This document shows, one piece after another, positions 16,775 through 26,396 of a stretch of 64,000 nt of DNA. The position numbers and the translations under genes were made by a program. The DNA comes from Lysobacterales bacterium PRO7 (GTDB taxonomy: Bacteria > Pseudomonadota > Gammaproteobacteria > Xanthomonadales > Rhodanobacteraceae): assembly GCA_021404785.1 (NCBI GenBank), contig QWHH01000015.1, forward strand, positions 1-64,000, written 5' to 3'. The notes beneath the pieces were generated by a model, which ran no database searches, was not told the origin of the DNA, and saw only the letters and a program-made list of their open reading frames with translations. Every line of letters starts with the position of its first letter. The first letter of the stretch is position 1.

Positions 16775-19700
16775 ATGATCGTTCTCGACGGGCTACCGGC
16801 CCTATCCCTGTTTCGCCTGGAACGCCTGAACCGCGATCTCGCCGGCATCGCGCCGAAGAGTCGCGTGAGCGCTGCGTGGTGGATCTATTTCGTCCAGGTT
16901 GAAGCGGATGCGCCGGATCTGGCCCGGTTGTGCGAGGTGTTGCGCGCACAACCGGATGCGCCGAAAGCGGCGACGCTGTGGACGGTGCCGCGCCTGGGCA
17001 CGATTTCGCCGTGGTCGAGCAAGGCCACCGACATCTTGCGCGGCTGCGGTTTCGCAGTTGCGCGCGTGGAACGCGGCATGGCGTTCACCGTGGACCGCGC
17101 GCCTGCCGCCGGCAGCGCCGATTTCGATTCGCTAGCGCACGCCCTGCATGATCCGATGACGCAGTCGGTGCTTACGAAACTCGCCGACGCGGACTCACTG
17201 TTTCGCGCCGTCGCGCCGTCGCCATTGCGACGCACTGCGCTGGGTCTCGATGCGATCGCCGCGCTTGGTGAGGCGAATCGGCGGCTCGGGCTCGCGCTGG
17301 CGCCGGACGAAATCGACTACCTTGCCGCGCGTTATGCGGAACTGCGCCGCGATCCATCCGACGCGGAACTGATGATGTTCGCGCAGGCCAATTCCGAGCA
17401 TTGCCGGCACAAGGTCTTCAACGCGCGCTGGACCATCGACGGCGTCACCCAATCCGAATCCCTGTTCGGCATGATCAAGGCCACGCATGCCGCGTCGCCG
17501 CAGCACACGCTGAGCGCCTACAGCGACAATGCCGCGGTGATCGAAGGCAACGCGGCGCGGCGTTTTTTCGCTGATGCACAAAGTGGAAAATACGGCATTG
17601 TGGAAGAATCCACACCGTATGCGATCAAGGTCGAGACGCACAACCATCCGACCGCAATCGCACCGTTTCCGGGCGCCGCGACCGGCGCGGGCGGCGAAAT
17701 CCGCGACGAAGGTGCGGTCGGCCGTGGCGGCAAGCCCAAGGCCGGGTTGACCGGATTCAGTACCTCGTACCTGCGCATTCCCGGCCTGCCGCGCCCGTGG
17801 GAAAAGGATCGTCCGCTGCCGCCGCGCATGGCCAGCGCGTTCGAGATCATGCGCGACGGCCCGCTCGGCGCGGCCGCGTTCAACAACGAATTCGGACGTC
17901 CGTGTTTGGGCGGCTATTTCCGCACGTTTGAAAGCGAATGCGGTAGCGACGGCACGCTGCGCCGCGGCTACGACAAGCCGATCATGATCGCCGGCGGCCT
18001 GGCCAATGTGCGGCCGACCGATGTGCTCAAGCGCAAGCTCGCGGATGGCGACGCGGTGATCGTGCTTGGCGGGCCGGCCATGCTGATTGGCCTCGGCGGT
18101 GGCGCAGCCTCGTCCGTAGCCGGCGGCGACAATTCGGCGGAACTGGATTTCGCTTCGGTGCAGCGCGACAACGCCGAAATGCAGCGACGTTGCCAAGAAG
18201 TCATCGACGCCTGCTGGGCGCTGGGCGAGGGCAATCCGATAGTTTCGATCCATGATGTCGGCGCCGGCGGCTTGTCGAACGCGATCCCGGAAATCCTGCA
18301 TGATTCCGCTGTCGGCGGGCGCATCGAATTGCGCAAGATTCCCAGCGCCGATCCGCAGCTGTCGCCGATGCAGATCTGGTGCAACGAGGCCCAGGAACGC
18401 TATGTGCTCGCGTTGCATGCGGCCGATCTCGCGCGCTTCGCGGACATCTGCGCGCGCGAGCGCTGCCCGTTCGCCGTGGTCGGCGCAGCGACAGCCGAGC
18501 AACGCCTGATCGTTGCGGAAGCCACCGCGACCGGTGCTGCCGCGAACGTCATCGACTTGCCGATGGACGTCCTGTTTGGCAAGGCGCCGAAGATGGAACG
18601 CGACGCGCGGCGCAAGCCGGCGCGCGTGGACATCGTTCCGGACCTGGATGGCATCGTCCTGGAAGAGGCGATCAAGCGCGTGCTGCGCCTGCCCGCGGTC
18701 GGCAGCAAATCCTTCCTCATCACCATCGGCGACCGCAGCGTCGGCGGCCTGTGCGCGCGCGATCCGATGGTCGGGCCGTGGCAGGTGCCGGTGGGTGACT
18801 GCGCGGTGACGCTGGCGGATTTCGACGGCTACGCTGGCGAAGCGATGGCGATGGGCGAACGCACGCCGCTGGCCCTGCTCTCGGCGCCGGCCGCCGCGCG
18901 CATGGCGGTGGGTGAAGCGCTGACCAATTTGATATCCGCGCCAATAACCAGTCTCGACGAGGTTCGGCTGTCGGCGAACTGGATGGCCGCGGTCAATCAT
19001 CCGGGCGAGGACATCGCGCTGTTCGACGCGGTCAAGGCCGTCTCCAAACTTTGTCCACAATTGCACATTTCCATTCCGGTCGGCAAGGATTCGCTGTCGA
19101 TGCAGACCGTGTGGCAGCACGATGGCCTGCAGCAGCGCACTGTGGCGCCGATGTCGCTGGTGGTTTCGGCGTTTGTGCGCATCGCCGACGCGCGCCGCGC
19201 GCTGACGCCGCAACTCGTGCTCGATGTCGGCGAAACCGAACTGTGGCTGCTCGACCTCGGCGCGGGCCGCAACCGCCTCGGCGGCTCGGTGCTGGCCCAG
19301 GTGTTCAATCGCGTCGGCGGACTGCCGCCGGATCTGGACGATGCCGGTTTGTTCGTGCGTTTGTTCGAGGCCCTCAGGGCTGCACGCGAGCGCAACCTGC
19401 TGCTCGCTTACCACGATCGCGGCGACGGTGGCGTCATCACGACCCTGGTCGAGATGGCTTTTGCCGCGCAGTGCGGACTGGACCTGGAACTGACCGGCTG
19501 GGGCGACAACACGCTATCGGCGCTGTTCTGCGAAGAACTCGGTGCGGTGGTGCAGATCAAGGCCGCCGATCGTGACGCGTTCCTCGCCATTCTCGACGAG
19601 CATCATCTCAAGGACCTGGCGCATTTCGCCGGCGCCCCGCACACGCGCAAGCGCGTCAAACTGTGGCTCAACGACGAGGCGATTGCGCGCTGGCCGTGGG

Positions 19701-20641
19701 CCGTGCTCATGGACGCCTGGTCGGAAACCAGCCGCGCCATGGTCGAGCGTCGCGACAATCCGCTGACTGCCGACGCCGAACATATCTGGCGTTGCGACGA
19801 CGATGACGCCGGCATCACGCCCAAGCTCACGTTCGATCCGGCGCAGGACATCGCCGCGCCATTCATTGCCAAAGGCCTGCGCCCGAAAGTGGCGATCCTG
19901 CGCGACCAGGGCGTGAATGGCCAGATCGAGATGGCCGCCGCGTTCACGCGCGCCGGCTTCGACGCGTTCGACGTGCACATGACCGATTTGCAGAATGGCC
20001 GCTATCGACTCGACGAGTTTTGCGGCTTCGCCGCCTGCGGTGGTTTTTCCTACGGCGATGTGCTTGGCGCCGGGCGCGGCTGGGCGACTTCGATCCTGTT
20101 CAATGCGAATTTGCGCGACCAGTTCGCCGCGTTCTTCGCCAATCCGAAAAAGTTTGCGTTAGGTGCGTGCAATGGCTGCCAGATGCTGGCGGCGTTGAAG
20201 TCCATCATTCCCGGCGCGGAGAACTGGCCAAGCTTCGAGCGCAACGCCTCCGAACAGTACGAAGCGCGCATGGCCACGCTCGAAGTGATCGAATCGCCGT
20301 CGATTTTCCTCAAAGGCATGGCCGGGTCGCGCATTCCCGTCGTCGTCGCCCATGGCGAGGGCCGCGCCGTGTTCGCCGCGCGTGGCGACTCGAAACGTGT
20401 GCAAGCCTGTCTGCGTTTCGTCGACAACCGCGGCAAGGCGACCGACGTGTTTCCGCTGAATCCGAACGGTTCGCCCAAGGGCGTGACCGGTTTCACCGCC
20501 GCCGACGGGCGCGTGACGATCCTGATGCCGCATCCCGAGCGCGTGTTCCGCACCGTGCAGATGTCGTGGGCGCCGCGCGAATGGGGCGAGGACTCGCCAT
20601 GGCTGCGCATGTTCCGCAACGCGCGAGTGTGGGTCGGCTAA
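16775..20641 (+). CDS. purL: phosphoribosylformylglycinamidine synthase (large, single-chain form)
   Basis: 1288 residues, the usual length of the gammaproteobacterial fused enzyme. Order: N-terminal PurS-like domain, FGAM synthase domains with [18 protein letters not shown] and [19 protein letters not shown], a second AIR-synthase-like repeat ([12 protein letters not shown]), and a C-terminal class I glutamine amidotransferase ([16 protein letters not shown], nucleophile Cys in [10 protein letters not shown], late MPHPERV). It converts FGAR, glutamine and ATP to FGAM in purine synthesis. A gataat at 16734-16739 is a possible -10. The stop codon directly abuts the GTG of the next gene. Confidence 0.96.
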   Translation: MIVLDGLPALSLFRLERLNRDLAGIAPKSRVSAAWWIYFVQVEADAPDLARLCEVLRAQPDAPKAATLWTVPRLGTISPWSSKATDILRGCGFAVARVERGMAFTVDRAPAAGSADFDSLAHALHDPMTQSVLTKLADADSLFRAVAPSPLRRTALGLDAIAALGEANRRLGLALAPDEIDYLAARYAELRRDPSDAELMMFAQANSEHCRHKVFNARWTIDGVTQSESLFGMIKATHAASPQHTLSAYSDNAAVIEGNAARRFFADAQSGKYGIVEESTPYAIKVETHNHPTAIAPFPGAATGAGGEIRDEGAVGRGGKPKAGLTGFSTSYLRIPGLPRPWEKDRPLPPRMASAFEIMRDGPLGAAAFNNEFGRPCLGGYFRTFESECGSDGTLRRGYDKPIMIAGGLANVRPTDVLKRKLADGDAVIVLGGPAMLIGLGGGAASSVAGGDNSAELDFASVQRDNAEMQRRCQEVIDACWALGEGNPIVSIHDVGAGGLSNAIPEILHDSAVGGRIELRKIPSADPQLSPMQIWCNEAQERYVLALHAADLARFADICARERCPFAVVGAATAEQRLIVAEATATGAAANVIDLPMDVLFGKAPKMERDARRKPARVDIVPDLDGIVLEEAIKRVLRLPAVGSKSFLITIGDRSVGGLCARDPMVGPWQVPVGDCAVTLADFDGYAGEAMAMGERTPLALLSAPAAARMAVGEALTNLISAPITSLDEVRLSANWMAAVNHPGEDIALFDAVKAVSKLCPQLHISIPVGKDSLSMQTVWQHDGLQQRTVAPMSLVVSAFVRIADARRALTPQLVLDVGETELWLLDLGAGRNRLGGSVLAQVFNRVGGLPPDLDDAGLFVRLFEALRAARERNLLLAYHDRGDGGVITTLVEMAFAAQCGLDLELTGWGDNTLSALFCEELGAVVQIKAADRDAFLAILDEHHLKDLAHFAGAPHTRKRVKLWLNDEAIARWPWAVLMDAWSETSRAMVERRDNPLTADAEHIWRCDDDDAGITPKLTFDPAQDIAAPFIAKGLRPKVAILRDQGVNGQIEMAAAFTRAGFDAFDVHMTDLQNGRYRLDEFCGFAACGGFSYGDVLGAGRGWATSILFNANLRDQFAAFFANPKKFALGACNGCQMLAALKSIIPGAENWPSFERNASEQYEARMATLEVIESPSIFLKGMAGSRIPVVVAHGEGRAVFAARGDSKRVQACLRFVDNRGKATDVFPLNPNGSPKGVTGFTAADGRVTILMPHPERVFRTVQMSWAPREWGEDSPWLRMFRNARVWVG

Positions 20642-21331
20642 GTGATCCTGTCGCCGCTCCGCCGCTTCCTTTTTTCTGCGCTGCTGTGGCTGCCGCTGGC
20701 GTTCTTTTTCTGGTTCGAGTTCGCGGCTCCGCTGGTGTGGCCGGTGATTGCGATGGCCAAGGCAGTCATGCTCAAGGCCTGGCCGAGCCTGTTCACAGCA
20801 GTGTCGCAGGGCGCGGACCTGCTCGATGCGCACGGACGCGTGCTAGGCCATCCGGGGTATCTCATGCAGATTTCCAGCGGCGTGCTGGTCAATGCCGCGC
20901 CGGTGGGCCAGCCGGCGAAGTTCGGCTTCATCGAACCGGTGGTCAATCCGATGATCTACGGCTACGCCTTGCCGTTGTTCGCGGGCCTGGTGCTGGCCAC
21001 GCCGCTGACGCGCTGGCAACGCATGCGGCAAATCACGCTCGGCTGCATCGTGATCTGGATCGCCCAAGCCTTCGGCGTGATCGCGGAAAGCCTCAAGGCA
21101 GTCGGCCTTGACGCCGGCCAGCCCGGGATCGATGCGCTGCAACGCGCCGGCATCCCGCTCAACGCGGTAGCATTGGCCTACCAGTTCGGTTACCTGATCC
21201 TGCCAGTGCTGGTGCCGGTGGTACTGTGGATCGTCTGCAACCGGCCGTTCATCGACGAATTGATCCGGCGCGAGGATACGGAACCCGCACCGGCACCTGC
21301 GGTCGAACAGCCGCCTTCTCGCGAGAATTGA
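20642..21331 (+). CDS. probable exosortase H-associated membrane protein
   Basis: 229 residues starting at a GTG with zero spacing after the purL stop. Predicted layout: one N-terminal helix (FLFSALLWLPLAFFFWFEF), an external segment (about 50-105), then three helices: NPMIYGYALPLFAGLVLATP, TLGCIVIWIAQAFGVIAESL and VALAYQFGYLILPVLVPVV. From memory, this pattern (LLWLPLAF...W, YGY-LPL, QVFG---ESLK, AYQ-GYLILP) matches the membrane protein normally encoded beside exosortase H, the enzyme for IPTL-CTERM proteins. No exosortase gene is adjacent here, but an IPTL-CTERM-like protein lies at 59.5-60.9 kb. The assignment rests on pattern recall and should be treated as moderate. Confidence 0.55.
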   Translation: MILSPLRRFLFSALLWLPLAFFFWFEFAAPLVWPVIAMAKAVMLKAWPSLFTAVSQGADLLDAHGRVLGHPGYLMQISSGVLVNAAPVGQPAKFGFIEPVVNPMIYGYALPLFAGLVLATPLTRWQRMRQITLGCIVIWIAQAFGVIAESLKAVGLDAGQPGIDALQRAGIPLNAVALAYQFGYLILPVLVPVVLWIVCNRPFIDELIRREDTEPAPAPAVEQPPSREN

Positions 21332-21351
21332 AGCCAGGGGAAATCAAGGCC

Positions 21352-23082
21352 ATGTCAGCGACAGTGGAAACACAAGCATCGGCGCCCGCCGCCGAATCGC
21401 TCGACGAGCGCATCTGCGAGCACCTCGTCGCGCGCGGTCGCCTGAAAGAGGCCGATCTGGCGCGCGCGCACCGCCTGCTCGAGGAAAGCGGCGACGGCAA
21501 TCTGGTGCCGCTGCTCACGCGCCTGGGGTTGGTGTCCGAGCGCGAAATGGGCGAAAGCCTGGCCGAGGTCCTCGGCCTGCCGCTGGTCGCAGCCAAGGAT
21601 TGCCCGGAAGCGCCGCCGCCGAACGTGCAGATGTCGGTGCGGTTTCTGAAGCAATACCACGTCGTGCCTATCGCCGAGTCCGAGACCGGCGTGACTTTGC
21701 TCATGGCCGATCCGGCCGAAACATATCCGTTGCAGGCGCTGGCACTGGCGACCGGCAAGGCGATCGAGCCGAAAGTCGGACTGCCCAGCGAGATCGACGA
21801 CCTGATCGAGCGCTACTACGGCCAGGGCCGCTCGGCGATGGGCGCCATCGTCGAAAATCTTTCCGACGAAGCCTCGCGCAGCGAAGACGACATCGAACAC
21901 CTGCGCGACCTCGCCTCCGAAGCGCCGGTCATCCGCCTGGTCAACCTCATCATCCAGCGCGCGGTCGAACAACGCGCGTCGGATATCCACGTCGAGCCAT
22001 TCGAGAACCGCCTGAAGGTTCGCTACCGCATCGACGGCGTGCTGATCGAAGTCGAATCGCCGCCGGCGGCGTCCACCGCGGCGGTCATTTCGCGCATCAA
22101 GATCATGGCGAAGCTGAACATCGCCGAGCGCCGCCTGCCGCAGGACGGTCGCATCATGATCCGCGTGCAAGGCAAGGAACTGGATCTGCGCGTGTCCACC
22201 GTGCCGACCTCGTGGGGCGAATCGGTCGTCATGCGTATCCTGGACCGCGAATCCATCGTCTTCGATTTCCACACGCTCGGCTTCACCGACGAATTCCTGC
22301 CCAAGTTCATGAAGGTGCTGGAGCTGCCGCACGGGATCCTGCTGGTCACCGGCCCGACTGGGTCAGGCAAGACCACGACGCTGTACACCGCGTTGTCCAG
22401 GCTCAACACGCCGGACGTGAAGATCATCACCGTCGAAGATCCGGTCGAATACCAGATCGAGGGCATCAACCAGATCCAGGCCAAGCCGCAGATCGGGCTC
22501 GATTTCAGTCACGCACTGCGTTCGATCGTGCGCCAGGATCCGGACATCATCATGATCGGCGAAATGCGCGATCTGGAAACAGCCAAAATTGCGATCCAGT
22601 CGGCGCTCACCGGCCATCTTGTGCTTTCCACGCTGCACACCAACAACGCCGCCGGCGCAATCACGCGCATGCTCGACATGGGCGTGGAAGACTACCTGCT
22701 CACGTCCACCGTGAATGGTGTGCTCGCGCAGCGCCTCGTGCGCCGGCTCGAAGCCACGCATGCGGAAAAATACGACGCGCTGCCCGAGGTGATCGAGGAA
22801 TTCGGCCTGCGTCGCTACCAGCCGGATGGGAAAATCCAATTGTATAAACCGGTCGCCTCGCCGCTGACCGCGAGCGGCTACCTGGGCCGCACCACGATCA
22901 TGGAATTCCTGGTCATGAGCGATCCGATCCGGCGCCTGGTGATGCAACACGCCGACATGGGCAAGCTCGAAGAACAGGCGCGCAGCGAGGGCATGCGCAC
23001 GATGTACGAAGACGGTCTGGTCAAATCGCTGGGCGGTTCCACCACGATCGAAGAAGTGCTGCGCGTGACCTCGGAAAGCTGA
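21352..23082 (+). CDS. gspE: type II secretion ATPase GspE
   Basis: 576 residues from ATG 21352 (aggggaaa upstream). Order: N-terminal N1E/MshEN-like domain (about 15-150, docks on GspL), then the RecA-like ATPase with RASDIHVEPFENRLKVRYRID, Walker A GPTGSGKTT (334-342), an Asp box (VEDPVEY), Walker B region (RQDPDIIMIGEMRD) and a His box (LVLSTLHTNNA). The tetracysteine metal-binding insertion common in GspE is absent: RLVRRLEATH runs directly into YLGRTTIMEF with no CxxC pairs, as reported for the Xanthomonas/Xylella enzyme. It powers pseudopilus assembly from the cytoplasm. First gene of the operon; stop overlaps gspF. Confidence 0.95.
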   Translation: MSATVETQASAPAAESLDERICEHLVARGRLKEADLARAHRLLEESGDGNLVPLLTRLGLVSEREMGESLAEVLGLPLVAAKDCPEAPPPNVQMSVRFLKQYHVVPIAESETGVTLLMADPAETYPLQALALATGKAIEPKVGLPSEIDDLIERYYGQGRSAMGAIVENLSDEASRSEDDIEHLRDLASEAPVIRLVNLIIQRAVEQRASDIHVEPFENRLKVRYRIDGVLIEVESPPAASTAAVISRIKIMAKLNIAERRLPQDGRIMIRVQGKELDLRVSTVPTSWGESVVMRILDRESIVFDFHTLGFTDEFLPKFMKVLELPHGILLVTGPTGSGKTTTLYTALSRLNTPDVKIITVEDPVEYQIEGINQIQAKPQIGLDFSHALRSIVRQDPDIIMIGEMRDLETAKIAIQSALTGHLVLSTLHTNNAAGAITRMLDMGVEDYLLTSTVNGVLAQRLVRRLEATHAEKYDALPEVIEEFGLRRYQPDGKIQLYKPVASPLTASGYLGRTTIMEFLVMSDPIRRLVMQHADMGKLEEQARSEGMRTMYEDGLVKSLGGSTTIEEVLRVTSES

Positions 23083-24299
23083 TGGCATTGTTCCATTACA
23101 AGGCAGTCACGCCGACCGGCGAAGTCCTCGAGGGCCAGTTCGAGGTTGCCTCCAACGACGAGGCCGTGGCGCGCATCCAGGATGCCGGCAATATTCCGCT
23201 GGAAATCCGCGTGGCCAGCAGCGGCGACGGCGCGCGTTCGTTCGCGAGCCTGTTCGCGCGCGCTGCCATGAGTCCGGCGCAGGTGCTGCAATTCACCCAA
23301 CAATTGTCCACCTTGCTCGGCGCCGGCCAGCCGCTGGATCGCGCGCTGCAAATCCTGCTGGAACTGCCGGAAAGCGAAAAGGCGCGACGCATCATCGAGC
23401 GCATCCGCGACCACGTGCGCGGCGGCGCGCCGTTGTCCGATGGGCTCGAAGCCGAGCCGCAGATCTTCTCGAAGTTGTACGTGAACATGGTGCGCGCCGG
23501 CGAAGTCGGCGGTGCGCTCGACACCACGCTGGCGCGCCTGGCGCAGTACCTGGAGCGGGCCAAGGCGCTCAAGGAAAGCGTGATCAACGCGATGATCTAC
23601 CCGGCGATCCTCATCGTCATGGTATTCGCCGCGCTGTTCGTGCTGCTGGTCTTCGTGGTGCCGCAGTTCGCGCCCATGTTCAAGGACATGAACGTGGAAT
23701 TGCCGATGATCACGCTGATCGTGCTGTTCATCGGCGACACCCTGCGCAATTTCTGGTGGGGCATTGCCGGCCTGGTTTTTCTCGGCGTCGTGTACGCACG
23801 ACGCCAGCTGGCCGATCCGCCGACGCGCCTGCGCTTCGACGCCTGGGTGCTCAAGCGGCGCCTGTTCGGGCCGTTGATCGCCCGCCTGGAAACCGCGCGC
23901 CTCGCGCGCACGCTCGGCACCTTGCTCAAGAACGGCGTGCCGTTGCTGACCGCGCTCGGCATCGGTCGCAACGTGCTCGCCAATTCGGCGCTGGCCGAGG
24001 CCGTGGATACGGCAACCGAAGAAGTCAAAACCGGCGGTGGCCTCGCGTTTGCGCTGTCGCAGAGCAAGCGCTTCCCGAAACTGGCACTGCAGATGATCGC
24101 GGTGGGCGAGGAATCCGGCGCGCTCGACGACATGCTGCTCAAAGTCGCCGATACCTTCGACACCGAAGCCAAGAACACGGTCGATCGCCTGCTCGCCGCC
24201 CTGGTGCCGGCGGTTACCGTGGTCATGACCGGAGTGGTCGCGGTCATCATGATGGCGATCCTGCTGCCGATATTGAATATCACCAGTTCCCTACAGTGA
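23082..24299 (+). CDS. gspF: type II secretion inner-membrane platform protein GspF
   Basis: 405 residues, start overlapping the gspE stop. N-terminal MALFHYKAVTPTGEVLEGQ segment, two cytoplasmic helical-bundle repeats (FTQQLSTLLGAGQPLDRAL and LARTLGTLLKNGVPLLTAL) and three hydrophobic stretches (about 170-192, 220-240 and near the C-terminus, TVVMTGVVAVIMMAILLPI). GspF is the polytopic core of the assembly platform that links the ATPase to pseudopilin addition. Length and repeats are typical. Confidence 0.95.
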   Translation: MALFHYKAVTPTGEVLEGQFEVASNDEAVARIQDAGNIPLEIRVASSGDGARSFASLFARAAMSPAQVLQFTQQLSTLLGAGQPLDRALQILLELPESEKARRIIERIRDHVRGGAPLSDGLEAEPQIFSKLYVNMVRAGEVGGALDTTLARLAQYLERAKALKESVINAMIYPAILIVMVFAALFVLLVFVVPQFAPMFKDMNVELPMITLIVLFIGDTLRNFWWGIAGLVFLGVVYARRQLADPPTRLRFDAWVLKRRLFGPLIARLETARLARTLGTLLKNGVPLLTALGIGRNVLANSALAEAVDTATEEVKTGGGLAFALSQSKRFPKLALQMIAVGEESGALDDMLLKVADTFDTEAKNTVDRLLAALVPAVTVVMTGVVAVIMMAILLPILNITSSLQ

Positions 24300-24306
24300 G
24301 ACGAAC

Positions 24307-24741
24307 ATGAAAAGGTATACATTGCAACGCCACGGCGCGCCGGTGCGCTCCGCCGGCTTCACCCTGATCGAGATGATCGCCGTGCTGGTGCTGATCGGCA
24401 TCGTCATGACCATCGTCGGCGGCAAGGTGATGCAGAACTTCCAGAACGGCGAGTACAAGGCCGGCGTCGCCGGCGTGCATTCGCTGGAGATGAAGGTGCA
24501 GGCCTACATGCTTGACAACGGTTCCGCGCCGGCGAGCCTGAACGATCTCGTCACGCGCCCCGGCAATGCCACGAACTGGAACGGACCGTATGCGAAGGAG
24601 GCGGACCTGAAGGATCCGTTCCAGCATCCGTATTTCTACAAGGCGCCCGGCGAACATGGCGATTTCGACATTATTTTTTATGGCAAGGACGGCCAGCCCG
24701 GCGGCGACGGCCTGAACAAGGATTACGGCAACTGGCAGTAA
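24307..24741 (+). CDS. gspG: major pseudopilin GspG
   Basis: 144 residues. Class III prepilin leader ending ...VRSAG with the mature protein starting FTLIEMIAVLVLIGIVM (Glu5 present), so it is processed and methylated by prepilin peptidase. C-terminal region has the calcium-site and GspG signature features (NNGSAP-like turn, NWNGPYAKEADLKDPF, DFDIIFYGKDGQPGGDG). It forms the shaft of the periplasmic pseudopilus. Seven bases after gspF. Confidence 0.95.
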   Translation: MKRYTLQRHGAPVRSAGFTLIEMIAVLVLIGIVMTIVGGKVMQNFQNGEYKAGVAGVHSLEMKVQAYMLDNGSAPASLNDLVTRPGNATNWNGPYAKEADLKDPFQHPYFYKAPGEHGDFDIIFYGKDGQPGGDGLNKDYGNWQ

Positions 24742-24745
24742 GCCC

Positions 24746-25198
24746 ATGCGTGTGTCGCGCCAGTCCGGCTTCACGCTCATCGAACTGGTCGCGGTTGTCG
24801 TCCTGATCGGCATCGCGCTCAGCGTGGTGTCGTTGTCGTTCAGCAAAAGCATGAATTCGGCGAAGATCCAGGCCGCATCCCGCGACCTGGTTGCCGCGCT
24901 GCGCTACACGCGCGGGCAGGCGATCGTGACCGGCAAACAGGCGGCGCTGGATCTCGACATCCAGTCCAATACTTACCAAGCGCCGGGCAAGCCGATCGTG
25001 AAATTGCCGGAGGGCATGCAGATGACCTTGCTCACTGCCGACAGCGAACAGACCAGCACGAGCTCGGGGCGCATCCGTTTCTTCCCGGACGGGGCCTCGA
25101 CCGGTGGCCACATTTCCGTGCGTCTGGGCGAACGCGAGTGGCGCATCAACGTGAGCTGGCTGACTGGCGAAGTGACGCGCGAGGAAACCACGAAGTGA
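24746..25198 (+). CDS. gspH: minor pseudopilin GspH
   Basis: 150 residues. Short prepilin leader MRVSRQSG followed by FTLIELVAVVVLIGIALS. The globular part (ASRDLVAALRYTRGQAIVTGKQAALDLD ... RIRFFPDGASTGG) matches the GspH/FimT domain. A minor component near the pseudopilus tip. Four bases after gspG; the last four bases overlap the likely gspI GTG start. Confidence 0.92.
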   Translation: MRVSRQSGFTLIELVAVVVLIGIALSVVSLSFSKSMNSAKIQAASRDLVAALRYTRGQAIVTGKQAALDLDIQSNTYQAPGKPIVKLPEGMQMTLLTADSEQTSTSSGRIRFFPDGASTGGHISVRLGEREWRINVSWLTGEVTREETTK

Positions 25199-25704
25199 AC
25201 CGGATGCCGGCGCGCCAACAAGGCTTCACCCTGATCGAACTCGTCGCCGCGTTCGTGATTTTCGCGATCGGTTTCGGCGTGCTGTTGCAGATTCTTTCCA
25301 CCTGCCTGCACACGACCGCGCAGGCGGCTGACTACACGCGCGCGGCCCTGTGGGCGCAGTCGCTCATGGATGTGCAAGGCGTCGGTGAGCCGGTCAAGGA
25401 TGGCGATTACGCCGGTGCGTTCGACGACAAGTATCGCTGGCATTTGCAAATCGCGAGGGTTCCGCCGCAGGACATCATCCCGATCGCATCCAATATTCCA
25501 GTGGCGGGCAATGCCAACACGCCGCCCGTGCAAGCCGTGCCGGTAGCGCCGAGCATCGACTTGTACAAACTGCAACTCGACGTGACCTGGGGCACGATCT
25601 ACCTGCAGCACGACGCGCGTTTCGTTACCTTGCGCGCGCAGAATCCCGACATCACGCAGGCGGCGCAGGCGCCGGTCATGCGCCAGGGCAGGGCGCAGCC
25701 ATGA
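25195..25704 (+). CDS. gspI: minor pseudopilin GspI
   Basis: 169 residues if translated from the GTG at 25195, which overlaps the gspH stop and has gagga 9 nt upstream; ATG 25204 is an alternative. Prepilin leader (MNRMPARQQG) then FTLIELVAAFVIFAIGFGVL. The C-terminal part is short and carries ADYTRAALWAQSLMD, as in other GspI. It initiates the tip complex with GspJ and GspK. ATGA overlap with gspJ. Confidence 0.9.
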   Translation: MNRMPARQQGFTLIELVAAFVIFAIGFGVLLQILSTCLHTTAQAADYTRAALWAQSLMDVQGVGEPVKDGDYAGAFDDKYRWHLQIARVPPQDIIPIASNIPVAGNANTPPVQAVPVAPSIDLYKLQLDVTWGTIYLQHDARFVTLRAQNPDITQAAQAPVMRQGRAQP

Positions 25705-26396
25705 TGCGTGCGCCCGCATTGCGCATGAGCGCTGGGTTCACCTTGCTCGAGGTGTTGCTCGCCGTGATCCTGCTCGGCCTGCTCATCGCCGGCGCCTACG
25801 GCGGCATTCGTGCCTCTGCACACGCCATGCGCGCGGGCGAGGCCGCGATCGACCGCACCGATCGCCTGCGCACTGCACAGGAATTCCTGCGCCGCCAGAT
25901 CAGCCAGATCCTGCCGCTGGAGTTCGGGCGCGACGACAGCACCGGCATGATCCACGTGTTCGACGGCGACGCGCGGCGCATGCGCTTCGTCGCCGCGATG
26001 CCCGGTTACCTGTCGCGCGGCGGCCCGTATGTGCAGACGCTGGAACTCGCGCCAGCCACGGACGGTCTGCAGTTGCGGTTCCGCGACACGATGCTCAATG
26101 GCTATGCGACCGACAAAAGCCGCAGTGATTCGGATGTCGACGCCGTCGTGCTGCTTGACCGCATCGCTTCCGGCCGTTTCGAATACCGTGCGCTCGACGT
26201 TGACGGCAATCTCGGCAACTGGAGCAGCGATTGGCCAGATCCCGGAATCACGCCATTGATGGTTCGCATCGATCTGACCATGCAACCCGGCGTGCAGATG
26301 CCCTGGCCGACGCTGGATATCCCGCTGATGCTCAACGCCGGCGCGATGCGTCCGCGCATGCCCATGCAGATTCCTGCCGCGACCGGTGGACAATGA
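25701..26396 (+). CDS. gspJ: minor pseudopilin GspJ
   Basis: 231 residues. Leader MMRAPALRMSAG, mature FTLLEVLLAVILLGLLIAG with Glu5 preserved, then the GspJ beta-sheet domain (RTAQEFLRRQISQILPL, FVAAMPGYLSRGGPYVQTLEL, VVLLDRIASGRFEYRAL). Partner of GspI and GspK at the pseudopilus tip. Overlaps both neighbours by 4 bp. Confidence 0.92.
   Translation: MMRAPALRMSAGFTLLEVLLAVILLGLLIAGAYGGIRASAHAMRAGEAAIDRTDRLRTAQEFLRRQISQILPLEFGRDDSTGMIHVFDGDARRMRFVAAMPGYLSRGGPYVQTLELAPATDGLQLRFRDTMLNGYATDKSRSDSDVDAVVLLDRIASGRFEYRALDVDGNLGNWSSDWPDPGITPLMVRIDLTMQPGVQMPWPTLDIPLMLNAGAMRPRMPMQIPAATGGQ

Noticed and set aside
17195-19414. 739-codon open frame on the minus strand opposite purL
   Set aside because: Long antisense frames are usual in high-G+C genes; it is Arg/His/Gln-rich, has no domain pattern, and purL on the other strand is certain.
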